64,000 nt of DNA. Source: Leucobacter sp. Ag1. GTDB lineage: Bacteria > Actinomycetota > Actinomycetes > Actinomycetales > Microbacteriaceae. The first letter of the stretch is position 1. Each line of letters opens with the position of its first letter. The notes under the pieces were generated by a model that did no database searches, was not told where the DNA came from, and worked only from the letters and a program-made list of their open reading frames with translations. The stretch is from NCBI RefSeq assembly GCF_000980875.1, contig NZ_LAYO01000111.1, positions 145,907-209,906 on the forward strand. Direction: 5' to 3'. Of the stretch, positions 1 to 11,400 are shown piece after piece. The position numbers and the translations under genes were made by a program.

Positions 1-1733
<1,733 letters not shown>

Positions 1734-1809
1734 GGGATCGCGAGCACCACGGTCAATCACTGGTCAGGGGTGGTTTCCGCTGCCCGGAAGTGGAGCTTTT
1801 CGGGTCCGA

Positions 1810-1831
1810 AGTATCTCGATATCGAGATACT
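1810..1831. promoter_or_regulatory. Perfect 22-bp palindrome, operator-like
   Basis: Both strands read AGTATCTCGAT then ATCGAGATACT, a perfect inverted repeat without spacer, lying in the 270-base gap between gdhA and the next gene. Such a palindrome is typical of a dimeric repressor operator. The regulator is not identifiable; the rightward secreted-protein gene is the nearest possible target. Confidence 0.5.
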
Positions 1832-2003
1832 GCTGCGAGCTCGCGCTCTCGAATCCCCGCGGAATCACGCCATTCTTTCGCCATGTTCAGTCGGATCGCA
1901 GCTCAGCGTGACAATTCCGTGATCTTGGGTTAGGCTGGTCGAGATTTTGGTCCAGACGGGCCGTACCTCGCAAGAGAACGATTACGTAAGGCAGACACCA
2001 CTC

Positions 2004-2744
2004 GTGACTCAGCACCCCGGCTCAGCTCAGACCCCCGGCACCGACGTGGCGATCGCAGCACCCGCTGCACGCCCCGCTCGTCCGGCGCGCAGGCGCCTCG
2101 TGCGCATGCTCGGCGCAGGCGTCGTCAGCGCGGGAATGGTCAGCGTGTTCGCTCTGCCTGCGTACGCGACTGACATCCAGACCGAGGGCTACCGCGCCCC
2201 CGCCGCGATCCAGGTGAACCAGGTGCTGACCACGGCCGACGCCGAGGGCGCCCTGCAGACCGAGGCACCGAGCACCGAGCTCGCCCCGGCCCCGAAGCCC
2301 GTCGTCCCCGCCAAGAAGGCCGACGACGCGACGACCGCGACCGTCGAGTCGGGCAACACGCAGACCGAGGCCCCGAAGCTTCCCGACATCCCCGCGGGTA
2401 AGGGCGCTGCCGGCCTCGTCGCCGCGGCTCGTGCCCAGATCGGTGTCAACCAGGACTGCACCGACCTCGTGCAGAACGCTCTCGCCGCGATCGGCATGTT
2501 CGAGCGTCGCGACCAGGGCGGTTACGACCTCGGCCCCATGGACTTCGGCCGCTTCGGCACCCAGGTCTCGCCCGACGCGGTCAAGTTCGGCGACATCATG
2601 ATGCGCGGCGGCCACGTCGCCATCTACACCGGCGACGGCGTCAACCACCGTGCGGTGCACGGCGGCTTCGGGGGCAACCAGACGGTCGAGACCGACGTGG
2701 ACTCGAACCCGGGCAACTACGCGGTCATCATCCGCATCCCGTAA
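2004..2744 (+). CDS. Secreted NlpC/P60-like cell-wall protein
   Basis: The chosen GTG start gives 246 residues; a TTG 57 bases upstream is possible but adds only non-signal sequence. An arginine-rich N-region and hydrophobic stretch ending in ALPAYA near residue 55 form a signal peptide. A Pro/Ala/Thr/Glu linker follows, then a C-terminal domain with Cys152 in a CTDLVQ context and His204 in GGHVAIY, the order of the NlpC/P60 catalytic Cys-His pair. This family cleaves peptidoglycan stem peptides. The domain is short, so activity is inferred rather than certain. Confidence 0.75.
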   Translation: MTQHPGSAQTPGTDVAIAAPAARPARPARRRLVRMLGAGVVSAGMVSVFALPAYATDIQTEGYRAPAAIQVNQVLTTADAEGALQTEAPSTELAPAPKPVVPAKKADDATTATVESGNTQTEAPKLPDIPAGKGAAGLVAAARAQIGVNQDCTDLVQNALAAIGMFERRDQGGYDLGPMDFGRFGTQVSPDAVKFGDIMMRGGHVAIYTGDGVNHRAVHGGFGGNQTVETDVDSNPGNYAVIIRIP

Positions 2745-2764
2745 GCGGATCCAGAACCTTCGAC

Positions 2765-2797
2765 GTGAGGGGCGCGGCCATCGGCCGCGCCCCTCAC
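2765..2797. terminator. Strong 15-bp hairpin after the NlpC-like gene
   Basis: Two perfect 15-base arms (2765-2779 and 2783-2797) around a 3-base loop, starting 20 bases after the stop codon and followed by GCGTTT. It probably ends transcription of the secreted-protein gene before the tRNA. The T-run is weak. Confidence 0.7.
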
Positions 2798-2848
2798 GCG
2801 TTTCCCGCGTCGCGTCGCCGGCGCGCAACCGGATAACATGGAAGCTCC

Positions 2849-2921
2849 GCCTCAGTAGCTCAGTGGATAGAGCACTTCTCTCCTAAAGAAGGTGTCGGAG
2901 GTTCGATTCCTCTCTGGGGCA
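2849..2921 (+). tRNA. tRNA-Arg (CCT anticodon)
   Basis: A 73-base cloverleaf: acceptor GCCTCAG pairs with CTGGGGC (one G-T wobble), D arm GCTC/GAGC, perfect anticodon stem CTTCT/AGAAG with loop CTCCTAA placing CCT at positions 34-36, and T arm GGAGG/CCTCT around TTCGATT. Discriminator base A at 2921; CCA is not encoded. It reads AGG codons. Its 3' end is the integration site of the adjacent prophage, and the gene stays intact on this side. Confidence 0.96.
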
Positions 2922-2922
2922 C
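2902..2922 (+). repeat. Prophage attL core (21 bp, inside tRNA-Arg)
   Basis: This stretch, from the T-loop to the base after the discriminator, is repeated exactly at 40473-40493. Flanking bases differ on both sides, so the shared core is 21 bp. Placement in a tRNA 3' end matches tyrosine-integrase phages. Confidence 0.95.
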
Positions 2923-2931
2923 TCGGAGAAC

Positions 2932-2972
2932 GACCCCCGACTCGCCTAGAAAAAACTAGGGAGTCGGGGGTC
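2932..2972. terminator. Strong hairpin just inside attL
   Basis: Twelve-base arms (2932-2943 and 2961-2972), with an inner CCTAG/CTAGG extension around an A6 loop and one bulged G. It lies between the tRNA and the end of the leftward late operon. It could end both tRNA transcription and phage late transcription. Confidence 0.75.
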
Positions 2973-3091
2973 TTCTGGCTTCTGCTGAGCGGGCCCTGCC
3001 CACGTTCTGCCCACACTCGTTTCGCCGAAACGACGAAAGCGCCCCCGCCGCCCAGCCGAGAGGCTGAGCAGCGGGGGCGCTGATGGGAAGA

Positions 3092-3427
3092 TCACGCGGG
3101 CGGCGAGCGAGGCGAGAGCGGGGAGCGCTTCGCTGCGAGACGGCGGGCTCGGCGCGTGCCGGGCTCTGGCGTATAGGTGGGATTCGTCGGATAGCCGAGC
3201 AGCCACCCGAACCATGCCCACCGCGTCGACAGCCACCGCACGGCGGCGTAGTACACCGCCGTGAGCACGGTCGTGAGCAGCAGCGTGAGCAGATTCGCGG
3301 TCTGCTCGGTCAGGTTCAGTCCGGCGAGCGCGATCAGCGACAGCAGGTAGCCGACAGCGGTCGGCACGACCGTGCGCACGAGCGCGACGAGCACGTCGCG
3401 TACCGTCTCCGGGGGATTCGTCGTCAT
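3092..3427 (-). CDS. Putative holin-like membrane protein
   Basis: A 111-residue protein starting at an ATG with GAAAGGA upstream. Two hydrophobic stretches lie at about residues 18-36 and 43-63, followed by an Arg/Lys/Pro-rich tail. It is the last gene of the late operon, two genes after the M23 endolysin, overlapping its neighbour by four bases. Size, topology and position are those of a phage holin, which would release the lysin by making membrane holes; no specific family was recognised. Confidence 0.6.
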   Translation of the reverse strand: MTTNPPETVRDVLVALVRTVVPTAVGYLLSLIALAGLNLTEQTANLLTLLLTTVLTAVYYAAVRWLSTRWAWFGWLLGYPTNPTYTPEPGTRRARRLAAKRSPLSPRSPPA

Positions 3428-3861
3428 GGGGTGTCCTTTCGAGGATCGAGGGTGTGCTCGAGATGGTCGAGCTTGGTGTCGTGCTCGTCGATGCGCTCGA
3501 CGGCCTCCTCGGCGTCGTCGAGGTGCTTCTCGAAGCGCTGCGCGAGCGCGCGCATCTCGCGGCCGCGCTCTACGTCGCGATCGTCGAGGCGGCCGACGTC
3601 GCGGCGGATACCGCGCACGTCGCCGATGATCGACGCGACCGCGCGCTCGATTCGGTCGACGGCTGCCCCGACGACACGACCTTCGTCGCGGACGACGTCG
3701 AGGTCGTGCCGGAAGTTGGTGCCGTGGCTGTTCGTGACCTGCTCGTCGACGCGCTTCACGGTGCTGTGCTGGCGCGTAAGGATCGCGATCACGACGCCCG
3801 ACGCCGCCGTCGAGATGACGCCAAGCACGCCGATGATCGCGATCCACACGCCCTCGGTCAT
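3424..3861 (-). CDS. DUF2746-like phage membrane/coiled-coil protein
   Basis: 145 residues with one N-terminal membrane helix (about residues 5-27) and a long charged helical region rich in Asp, Arg and Glu that should form a coiled coil. The layout fits the DUF2746 family found in actinophage lysis regions. It sits between endolysin and holin candidates with four-base overlaps on both sides, so it may assist lysis, for example as a second holin or spanin-like factor. That role is inferred. Confidence 0.6.
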   Translation of the reverse strand: MTEGVWIAIIGVLGVISTAASGVVIAILTRQHSTVKRVDEQVTNSHGTNFRHDLDVVRDEGRVVGAAVDRIERAVASIIGDVRGIRRDVGRLDDRDVERGREMRALAQRFEKHLDDAEEAVERIDEHDTKLDHLEHTLDPRKDTP

Positions 3862-4718
3862 GCTGCGGCGAAGGTGTAGGCGTCGGAGTCGAGCAAGGTG
3901 ATCCGGGCGAGGCCGCCCTTGTTGCCCTGCGAGGCGTACACCGAGAGGTTGACGACGTCGTCGGCCGCGACCGAGCGCTGGAAGGTGCGCGTGGCCTGGA
4001 TGAGTCCGTACTTGTCGGCGATGACGCGGTCAAGGTAGTGCGGGGAGCTCTTGCCGTCCCGCACGACCTCGTACCGGATCTCGATTACGTCGCCCGGTGC
4101 GAATTTCTCGCCGTAGACGTGGGCGCTGAGGACTGTCGGGCCGGCGGCCGCGACGAGGTCCCGCTTCTTGCCGCGCGTATCGCAGAGGTAGAGGCGCTGC
4201 TTGGGCGCGATCGGGCGCACCTCACGGTGCTCGTAGTGAAACGCCTTCACGGCATCCTCCTTCTTTGAGGTGGCTGGGCTCCGGAGTCGCCCGGGCTTGA
4301 GCGGGCGCGGGTCGACCCACGCGCCGCCGGACCATGCGCGGTCCCAACGGAGTTCCCAGTGACAGTGCGGACCGAGCGTGTACCCGGTGTTGCCCGAGAG
4401 GCCGATGTAGCCGCCAGCCTTCACCCGCTGGCCGACTCGCACGTCGATGCGGTTCATGTGCCCGTAGCGGGCGATCAGGCCGTCGTCGCGGCGGATATCG
4501 ACGGTGAGGCCCTCGCCGTTCGCGCGGACGCCGTTCATGACGCCGGCCGCGCCGTCGCCGCCAGCGAACACGATCTCGCCGTCGAAGCAGGCGCGCAGCG
4601 CGGTGTCCACCGGGACGCCGAAGTCGGTGCCGTAGTGCCACCAGCTCCCGCCGTCGCGCGGGCCCGGCCACTCGGTAACGAGCGCCGGATCGAGCGGATA
4701 GTAGAGGTCCGCCATCAT
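3858..4718 (-). CDS. Phage endolysin, M23 endopeptidase type
   Basis: 286 residues. The N-terminal half is an M23 (LytM) metallopeptidase: His28 and Asp32 in HYGTDFG form the first zinc motif, RYGHM follows, and HCHWEL supplies the later histidines. M23 enzymes cut peptidoglycan cross-bridges. The C-terminal half (from about residue 150) is a separate beta-rich domain that may bind the wall; it was not recognised. No signal peptide is visible, so it needs a holin. The first of two adjacent ATGs overlaps the upstream stop and was chosen. Confidence 0.82.
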   Translation of the reverse strand: MMADLYYPLDPALVTEWPGPRDGGSWWHYGTDFGVPVDTALRACFDGEIVFAGGDGAAGVMNGVRANGEGLTVDIRRDDGLIARYGHMNRIDVRVGQRVKAGGYIGLSGNTGYTLGPHCHWELRWDRAWSGGAWVDPRPLKPGRLRSPATSKKEDAVKAFHYEHREVRPIAPKQRLYLCDTRGKKRDLVAAAGPTVLSAHVYGEKFAPGDVIEIRYEVVRDGKSSPHYLDRVIADKYGLIQATRTFQRSVAADDVVNLSVYASQGNKGGLARITLLDSDAYTFAAA

Positions 4719-4981
4719 GCACCACCGGCGGTGGCGAGGAGCTGCACGGCGGCCAGGATCATCGCGTCGGTGATGACCGCCTCCGAGTCGCCGGGCGCTT
4801 CGACCCCCGCCTCGAGCGCGGAGGCGTAGGCGTCGTCCCAGCCGGGCGACGCCGAGAGGCTCCACATGTGCTCCGCGGCCCAGTCCGGAACCGCGCCGAC
4901 ACCCTGCGTCGCGGCGCACGCCTGCACGCGCTGCTGCAGGTCGAAGTCCTGCGCGAGGATCGCCTGTGTCCGATAGGTCAT
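4715..4981 (-). CDS. Phage protein of unknown function, tail/lysis region
   Basis: 88 residues, soluble, Ala-rich with acidic stretches and no membrane helix. It overlaps its neighbours by four bases on both sides. It lies between the distal tail genes and the endolysin. No family recognised. Confidence 0.6.
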   Translation of the reverse strand: MTYRTQAILAQDFDLQQRVQACAATQGVGAVPDWAAEHMWSLSASPGWDDAYASALEAGVEAPGDSEAVITDAMILAAVQLLATAGGA

Positions 4982-5652
4982 GATGCCCCCTTGAAGCTGA
5001 TCGGTGTGACGGTGAAGCCGGGGTAGTTGGTCGAATGGGTGCCGGTCTGGTCGCGCATCGAGCGCAGCGTGAACACCGTCGTGCCGGGCTCGAGGGTCAC
5101 GAGTTTCCAGCCGACGATGTTCGAGTTCGCCCCGTTCGCGAACGGGGCGTGCGGGCCACCACCGCCCGCGATGCCGTTGCTGAACTGGTCGGCGTCGACG
5201 ACGGTCGCGCCCGAGCAGGCGACACCGACGCGGGCATACCCGGCGCTCGCGTTGCCAGTCGCGCCGAAGTCGACGCGGCAGATGAGCCGCTTCGTTGTCG
5301 GGTTGACGACGGTGATCTTCGCGAGTCCGGGCACGTCCTGCCAGACACCGACCGCGGCCGTGATGCTCGCCCCCGCGGAGAGCTTCACGCTCTGCGGGTC
5401 CGGAAGGCGCAGCTCTCCGCCGGCCCGACCGAGCACGGTCGCCCGGCGACTCTGCATCGCAACGAGCACGCGATCACCGACGGCGAGGCCGCTCACGAGC
5501 GACGAAGGCGTGCCATCGAGCGGCGCCGTATCTACGTCGAGCTGCACACGCAGCGGGACGGCCTGCGTCACCAGCCCCCAGCGCAGCCCGACCATGTCGG
5601 CGACCTTCGCCGCAAGCTTCTCGACCACACGCAGCAGAGCATCGAGGTTCAC
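4978..5652 (-). CDS. Probable distal tail/baseplate-associated protein
   Basis: 224 residues from a GTG start with a GGAGG run just upstream; a GTG 12 bases earlier is an alternative. The N-terminus is helical (residues 1-25); the rest is beta-rich and Gly/Thr-rich, as in phage receptor-binding or fibre-associated proteins. It directly follows the minor tail gene with a four-base overlap. A role in host contact is inferred from position and composition. Confidence 0.55.
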   Translation of the reverse strand: MNLDALLRVVEKLAAKVADMVGLRWGLVTQAVPLRVQLDVDTAPLDGTPSSLVSGLAVGDRVLVAMQSRRATVLGRAGGELRLPDPQSVKLSAGASITAAVGVWQDVPGLAKITVVNPTTKRLICRVDFGATGNASAGYARVGVACSGATVVDADQFSNGIAGGGGPHAPFANGANSNIVGWKLVTLEPGTTVFTLRSMRDQTGTHSTNYPGFTVTPISFKGAS

Positions 5653-6695
5653 AGCTCCCTCCACTCCGCCTCAACCCACCCGTTGAACGTGAAGGTGTAG
5701 CGCATCGCCTGGACAGAAGCACGGCGCGCGGCTGCGCCCGACGGCGCGAAACTCACGACATCGTTCGGGTTCAGCGGAACGACGAAGTGCTGCACAGACA
5801 GATGAGCCACCGCCGAGCGGGCGTCGCGCAGCAGCCGCGCGGCGAGAAGGTCGGCCGTCGCCTGCGAATCAACCTCGGCACCCTCGTCGATCACCGGGAT
5901 CTCGCGCCCCCGGTTCGGGATCGAGAACGGGTCGCGCGGGTCCAGGTTCCAGGCAGTGCCGACGATCGCGGGCTGCTCGCCATCGCCCTGACTGACGACG
6001 ATCGCGATGTTCGGGATCGACGAGAGATCCTGATCTCGGTCCCAGTCGGGCGAATGCACGGCACGCGCGCCGGCCGCGAAGTCGAACGCGCTCAACCGGT
6101 CGCCGGGGTCGACGTAGGGCTCGATGCGGAACACCCCGGCCCCGTCGCACCACAGCGACCAGTACCCGATCGAGGAGAGCAGGTCGTTGATGATCGTCAG
6201 ATACGACGTCCCCGGCTTCCACACCATCGCCGAGCGCGTCACCGCCGTTGACGGAGAGACCGAGTAGCGGCGCTCGCCGCAGTCGTTGATGAGCTCGAGC
6301 ACACGGTCGATGACTACGGCGCCGGCGGGCACCGAGTAGGTGCCCTTCACACTCGTCTCGTCGATGATCGCGAGCTTCCCGAGGAGGCCGACGTCGTAGA
6401 CGAGCCGCTTCCCGCGGTAGCTCTCCTTCGGCGAGGAGAGCAGCATCGTCGCGACCGGCCACTCGGAGACGCCGGGGATGCCGGGATCGTAGGAGATCCG
6501 CACCCGGTGCGACAGCCAGTCGATCTCCTGCCCCATTTCCTCGATGGTGAGGTTGCCCGCGGCCCGGAGTCGCGTAGTCGCGTCGACGTCGACCCCGCCA
6601 CCGGTCACACCGATGAGCTTGCGGAGCGGCTGATCGTCGCGGTTGAGGAGCGTGTAGCGCCATCGCGGCGCGCGTGGCCCGTGCAGGTCAGCCAT
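5649..6695 (-). CDS. Minor tail protein
   Basis: 348 residues. The ATG at 6695 was chosen because it follows the upstream stop by a few bases; longer starts run back into the previous gene. The protein resembles actinophage minor tail proteins that follow the tape measure and form part of the baseplate, with repeated beta-strand segments. It is third after the tape measure, the usual place for tail-tip components. Confidence 0.65.
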   Translation of the reverse strand: MADLHGPRAPRWRYTLLNRDDQPLRKLIGVTGGGVDVDATTRLRAAGNLTIEEMGQEIDWLSHRVRISYDPGIPGVSEWPVATMLLSSPKESYRGKRLVYDVGLLGKLAIIDETSVKGTYSVPAGAVVIDRVLELINDCGERRYSVSPSTAVTRSAMVWKPGTSYLTIINDLLSSIGYWSLWCDGAGVFRIEPYVDPGDRLSAFDFAAGARAVHSPDWDRDQDLSSIPNIAIVVSQGDGEQPAIVGTAWNLDPRDPFSIPNRGREIPVIDEGAEVDSQATADLLAARLLRDARSAVAHLSVQHFVVPLNPNDVVSFAPSGAAARRASVQAMRYTFTFNGWVEAEWREL

Positions 6696-6700
6696 CGCCG

Positions 6701-8491
6701 TCACCCCCGCTTCGTCTCTTCGAGCTTCCATCCGTACTGCCACAGGCCGCCCGCCTTGCGCGGCATGCGGACCGCGGAGAGGATGCCGTAGATGCAGCGC
6801 CCGTCGGGATCGCGGTAGAAGTGCAGCGGTTCCGGCGCCTGCGCGAGCGCGACGAGCTTCGCCACGGTCGCGTTGTCAGGCGCGCGATCGAGCACCGCCC
6901 CCGAAGCGTCGACGGTGCGCGACAGCCACTCGCCCGCGAAGGGTGTCGGGAGCTCGCTGTCATCGGTGACGAGCGCATCGCGCTCGCGGCCCGCCTCGAT
7001 CTCAATCTCGGGGCTGAACGGGAGACGTGCCACCACAGTGAACGACGGCCCGCCCGCCAGCCAGACCGCCTGCGACCCCGGAACGACTCCCACGATGGTG
7101 ACCGCGGCCGCGCCGATATCGCTGAACGCTGTCGCCCGGTACAGCACCTCGATGCTGCCTGACGGTGACTCGCGGTCGATCACGGACCCGCCATGGCTGC
7201 CCGAAATGATGGGGAGCCAGGTCGCGCCCCCGTCGTCCGAGCGTTCGACGTCCATATGATCGGTGGCCGGCAACCCGGCGCCCGTGCCCGCCGAGACCGC
7301 GATCTCCATGCATCCGTCGTCGTCGTTCCAGACAGCCGTGAGAACGGGTAGTGCGGGCTCGACATAGTCGACGGTGAAGGCAATCTCGACCCAGGGTGAC
7401 CAGACCCCGCCGGTCGCTGCGCGGACGCGGAGCGCCCACGAGGTGCCGTCGGCGAAGCGGTTCGCAAGCTGGCACACGGTCTCGCCCGTGCGGTCCCCAC
7501 GGAACTCGATCGGGACGCCGGCCGCGTCGTGAAGCTCCACCGCCCATTCGTGCTGCGGGAGACCCTGCGCCTGCGTGAGGACCCATTCCACGGGCAGCGC
7601 GGGCAGCGTCCACACCGGGCCCGAGGGGGTCACGAGGTTGACGGTGGGGCGCGTGATCACGTCGAACGAGCGGATGAGTGACCACGAGGAGAACGTCGCG
7701 TGCAGGCCTCGGGTGCGGACCCGCCACACGTAGCCACCGACCGGCAGGTCGACGTCGACGAACTCGTTCTGCCCCACCGAGACTGTGATCCACGTGGGCG
7801 AGGACGAGAGCCGGTACTGCACCTCTGCCGCGATCTGCGGTGAGGTGTCGGACGAGTTGTGCCGCCAGGAGAACCGAACCGGCGCGTCGTCGGCCACATA
7901 GCCGGTGATCGGCACCATGTCGAACGGCATGAGCGGCGGCGCGACCGCGCCAACGCCTTGCGGCCCGTAGAGCGTCTGCCCGGTGGGGTTCTTGGTCCGT
8001 AGGGACAGGCTGTGCCCCGCAGCCTGCGACGGCCCCACATAGGTGTATGGCGACGTGACAGGCACCGAAGTCGCGACGACCGTGCCGTTGTCGAGCACGT
8101 CCATGCTCACAGCCGCTGCGGGCGGGGTGAACGGGATCGAGATGTTGCCCGTCGCGGTCCACTTCGGCTCGCCGATGACGGCGGGCCCCGGCGTGGTGTA
8201 CCGGGGCCCGACGATGTTCGACCAGTCCGAGGCCTGGTCATCCGGCGGCAGGAAGATGTTCACTCCGCGCACCCGATAGAAGTAGACGCTGTCCTTGACG
8301 ATCGTCTGATCAGTCGCTGTCGTGATCCCTGCCTGCCGGATGGAAGCGACGAGCGTCCACGGGCCAGCGAGCGCCGGCGCGCGCTCGATCTCGATGCGGT
8401 TGTAGTTGGCCGGTCGCGTCCAGATGAGGACCGCTCTCGTGTCCGTGTTCACCGTCACCGAGGACAGAACCGGTGCTGCCGGTTTCGCCAT
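6701..8491 (-). CDS. Minor tail protein with fibronectin type III-like domains
   Basis: 596 residues beginning MAKPAAPVL. Several segments show the Fn3 pattern of an early Trp, a YxxxR/YRVRG-type strand and Pro-rich borders, for example near residues 5-95 and 190-280. Such domains are common in siphovirus tail surface proteins, where they bind sugars or space out adhesins. It starts three bases after the tape-measure stop region and is followed by another minor tail gene. Confidence 0.75.
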   Translation of the reverse strand: MAKPAAPVLSSVTVNTDTRAVLIWTRPANYNRIEIERAPALAGPWTLVASIRQAGITTATDQTIVKDSVYFYRVRGVNIFLPPDDQASDWSNIVGPRYTTPGPAVIGEPKWTATGNISIPFTPPAAAVSMDVLDNGTVVATSVPVTSPYTYVGPSQAAGHSLSLRTKNPTGQTLYGPQGVGAVAPPLMPFDMVPITGYVADDAPVRFSWRHNSSDTSPQIAAEVQYRLSSSPTWITVSVGQNEFVDVDLPVGGYVWRVRTRGLHATFSSWSLIRSFDVITRPTVNLVTPSGPVWTLPALPVEWVLTQAQGLPQHEWAVELHDAAGVPIEFRGDRTGETVCQLANRFADGTSWALRVRAATGGVWSPWVEIAFTVDYVEPALPVLTAVWNDDDGCMEIAVSAGTGAGLPATDHMDVERSDDGGATWLPIISGSHGGSVIDRESPSGSIEVLYRATAFSDIGAAAVTIVGVVPGSQAVWLAGGPSFTVVARLPFSPEIEIEAGRERDALVTDDSELPTPFAGEWLSRTVDASGAVLDRAPDNATVAKLVALAQAPEPLHFYRDPDGRCIYGILSAVRMPRKAGGLWQYGWKLEETKRG

Positions 8492-8493
8492 GA

Positions 8494-11400
8494 TTACACT
8501 CCCATTCGAGCTGTCAGTCGGCTACCCGAGGCAGCCCCGATTGAGTTGTTCACGGTGTCGGCCGCAACGACCTTGAGACGCGCGATGATCGAACCATCGG
8601 CGTCGACGAGCGCGATCCTCTCCCCGAGGCCAGACGACGACGGCGCCTGCACGGACGCCTGCAGCGTGTCCCACTGCGCGGCAGTGAACACGGGCTCCGG
8701 CTTCCCCGTCTTGTTGCCGACGATGCTCAACCCAGGCGGGAGGAAGCCGCCGTTGTCGTAGAGCATCGGGCGGCCGCCGGTCGAACCAGTGTCCGAGCCG
8801 AACATCGACGTGAACACCGAGGTGAGCCCCTTCATCGCCTGCTTCGCCATGCCGCCAGCGAGGTCGACGAAGATGCCGCCCCCAGGGAATGCCTTCTTGA
8901 TCTGCCCGACGGCGCCGTCGATGAGCCCGTCGAACAGGCCCGCGCCGACGCCGAGATCCTTCCCCTGCACGCCGAGATAGGCGGCAGGGTTGGTGTTCGG
9001 GTAGTACGAGTTCGGGCCGAGACCAGGGTTGTGAACCATGTAGTGCAGGTGCGGGCCGGTCGACATGCCGGTCGAGCCGACGTAGCCGATCACCTGCCCC
9101 TGGCGCACGCGCTGCCCTGCCCTCGCGGCGAAGCGACTCAGGTGCGAGTAACGGGTGCCGATCCCGTTGACACCTTGGAGGTAAATCTCGTTGCCGCCCA
9201 TCGGGACGGCTCCGGCGAGCTGCACGATGCCGCTGGACGCCGCGAACACCTTCGTGCCAGACGGCGCCGCCATATCGAGACCGTTGTGCGACGGCCCCCA
9301 CGGCTGCGACTGATTCCATGAGCCCTTCGGCAGCGGATCGACCAGGCCGCCGCGAGCGAGCCCACTGCCGAGCGCGGCGATCTGCGCGCGCACGGCACTC
9401 GGCCCGCCGGTGTTCCCGGCCGCGTTCATCGCGTGGATGAAGTCGGCGCCGAGCCCGCGCACGGCCTCCGGCACGAGCACACCCTCGCCCTTGCGCAGCG
9501 GCATCATGACGGTGTCGCGCTTCACGGCGTCGTAGCCCTGCAGGATGCCGCCGTGCGCGAAGCCCTTCGGAAGCTTCACCTTGGGGATATTCAAACCGAA
9601 GCCATTAACCGCGCTGATCAGGCCATTTATGACGGTTTCGACCACAAATTTTACGGGTGCCTTGGCCAAATCCTGGATGCCCGCCCACGCCTTCCCGATG
9701 GCATCGCGGGCGGCCTCGAACGCGGCCTTCGGCTGCTTCGTGACGAAGCCGATCATGACGTCGAGGGTGCCCTTGATCTTCGTCCAGATGCCGCCGAAGA
9801 ACGACGAGATCGACCCCCACACCGACTCCCACGAGGACTTCACGATCTGGATTCCGCCGGCGATCACGGACTGCACCCACCCGATCGCGCCGCGCACGGT
9901 CGAAACGATGCCGTTCCACAGGTTCACGAAGAACTGCTGGATCGCGGTCCAGTTCTTGATGATGAAGCCGAACACGGTCCAGTTCAGGAAGAGGTTCACG
10001 ATCCAGTCGAGGGCGCCCTTGAAGAACCCCACGATGTTGTTCCACAGGTCGACGAAGAACTGCGAGATCGCGTCCCAGTTCTGAATGATGAGCCCGTAGA
10101 CGGTCCAGTTCATGAACAGGTCGACGACCCAGTCGATCGCGGCCTGGAAGAAGCCGGTGATGTTCGCCCAGAGATCGGAGAAGAACTGCTGGATAGCGCC
10201 CCAGTTCTGGATGATCAGGCCGTAGATCGTCCAGTTCATGAAGAGGTCGACGACCCAATCGACGACGCCCTGGAAGATGCCCTGAATGTTGGCCCAGAGG
10301 TCGGAGAAGAAGTTGCCGAGGTTCGTCCAGGTGTCCTGAGCGAACGAGACGATGTTCGTCCACGCCTCGCCGAGGAACCGGGTGAAGTCCTCCCACATCT
10401 TCTTGCCGGTCTCGGTCTGCGTGAAGAAGTAGATGAGGCCCGACACGAGCGTGCCGACCGCGGTCACCACGAGCATGATCGGGTTCGCGTTCATCACGAG
10501 GTTGAAGAGGCGCTGCGCGCCGGCGGCGGCCTTCGTCGCGACGGTCGACGCGATGAGGGCGGCCTTCTGGCCGACCATCGCCGCGGTGCCCGCGACCCAC
10601 GTCGCCGCGGACTTGACGCCCGTCGCGATCTGGGTTCCCGCGATGCTCACCCACTGGCGCAGGCCCGCCGCGTTCGCGAGCGCGGCGGCCTTCTGGCCGA
10701 CCATCTTCGCGGTGTTCGCGACGAGCGCGCCGGTCGACGCCCAGATGGACGCCGTCCAGGTCGCGAACGCGGCCACGAGGGTCACGCCGATGACGCCGGC
10801 GAGGATCCCGATCGCGGACGGGTTCTCCTTCACCCACGCGCCCATGTCCTTGAGGAACGGCATGACGGCCTTCATGCCGTCGCCGACCGCCGCGAACACT
10901 GCGGACGCGAGCGGCTCGATCGCGACCATCGCCTGATTCATGGTGACCTGCCAACGCTCGGCGAAGTCCATCGTTTCTTCGCCGACGCCGAGGATCGTGT
11001 CGCCGGTCGCGCCGGTGGCCGCCATGAGGTCGGTCATGTTCAGCGCGCCCGACTGCAGGGCGCCGACGAACTGGCTCGCGCCCTTCGTGCCGAACACCTT
11101 CCCGGCGAGGTTCAGGGCGCCGGCGGTGTCGCCGGTCTTCACGAAGTTCTGCAGCTCGCCGACGACGCGCTTGAACGCGGCCTCCGGCTGCTCGCCGTTC
11201 TTCGCGAGCGCGACGAGGCCCTTCGACATGGAGCCGAGCACCTGCGTGGAGTTGAGGCCGGCCTTGTCGAGCGAGCCCATCAGAGCGATGGAGTCCTCGA
11301 AGCCGAAGCCGAGGTTCTGCAGCGCGGGCGCCGCGGTCTGCACGCCTGACGCGAGATCGTTCATGCCGACGCCGGTCGCCTGCGACACCTGGAACAGGGT

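Noticed and set aside
1734..2003. Possible c-di-AMP (ydaO) riboswitch before the NlpC-like gene
   Set aside because: Such riboswitches often precede wall hydrolases in Actinobacteria, but the conserved ydaO elements were not seen.
9433..11349. 638-codon plus-strand open frame opposite the tape measure gene
   Set aside because: Arg/Asp/Gly-rich composition typical of an antisense shadow in GC-rich DNA; no motif or start signal; the minus strand holds a clear gene.
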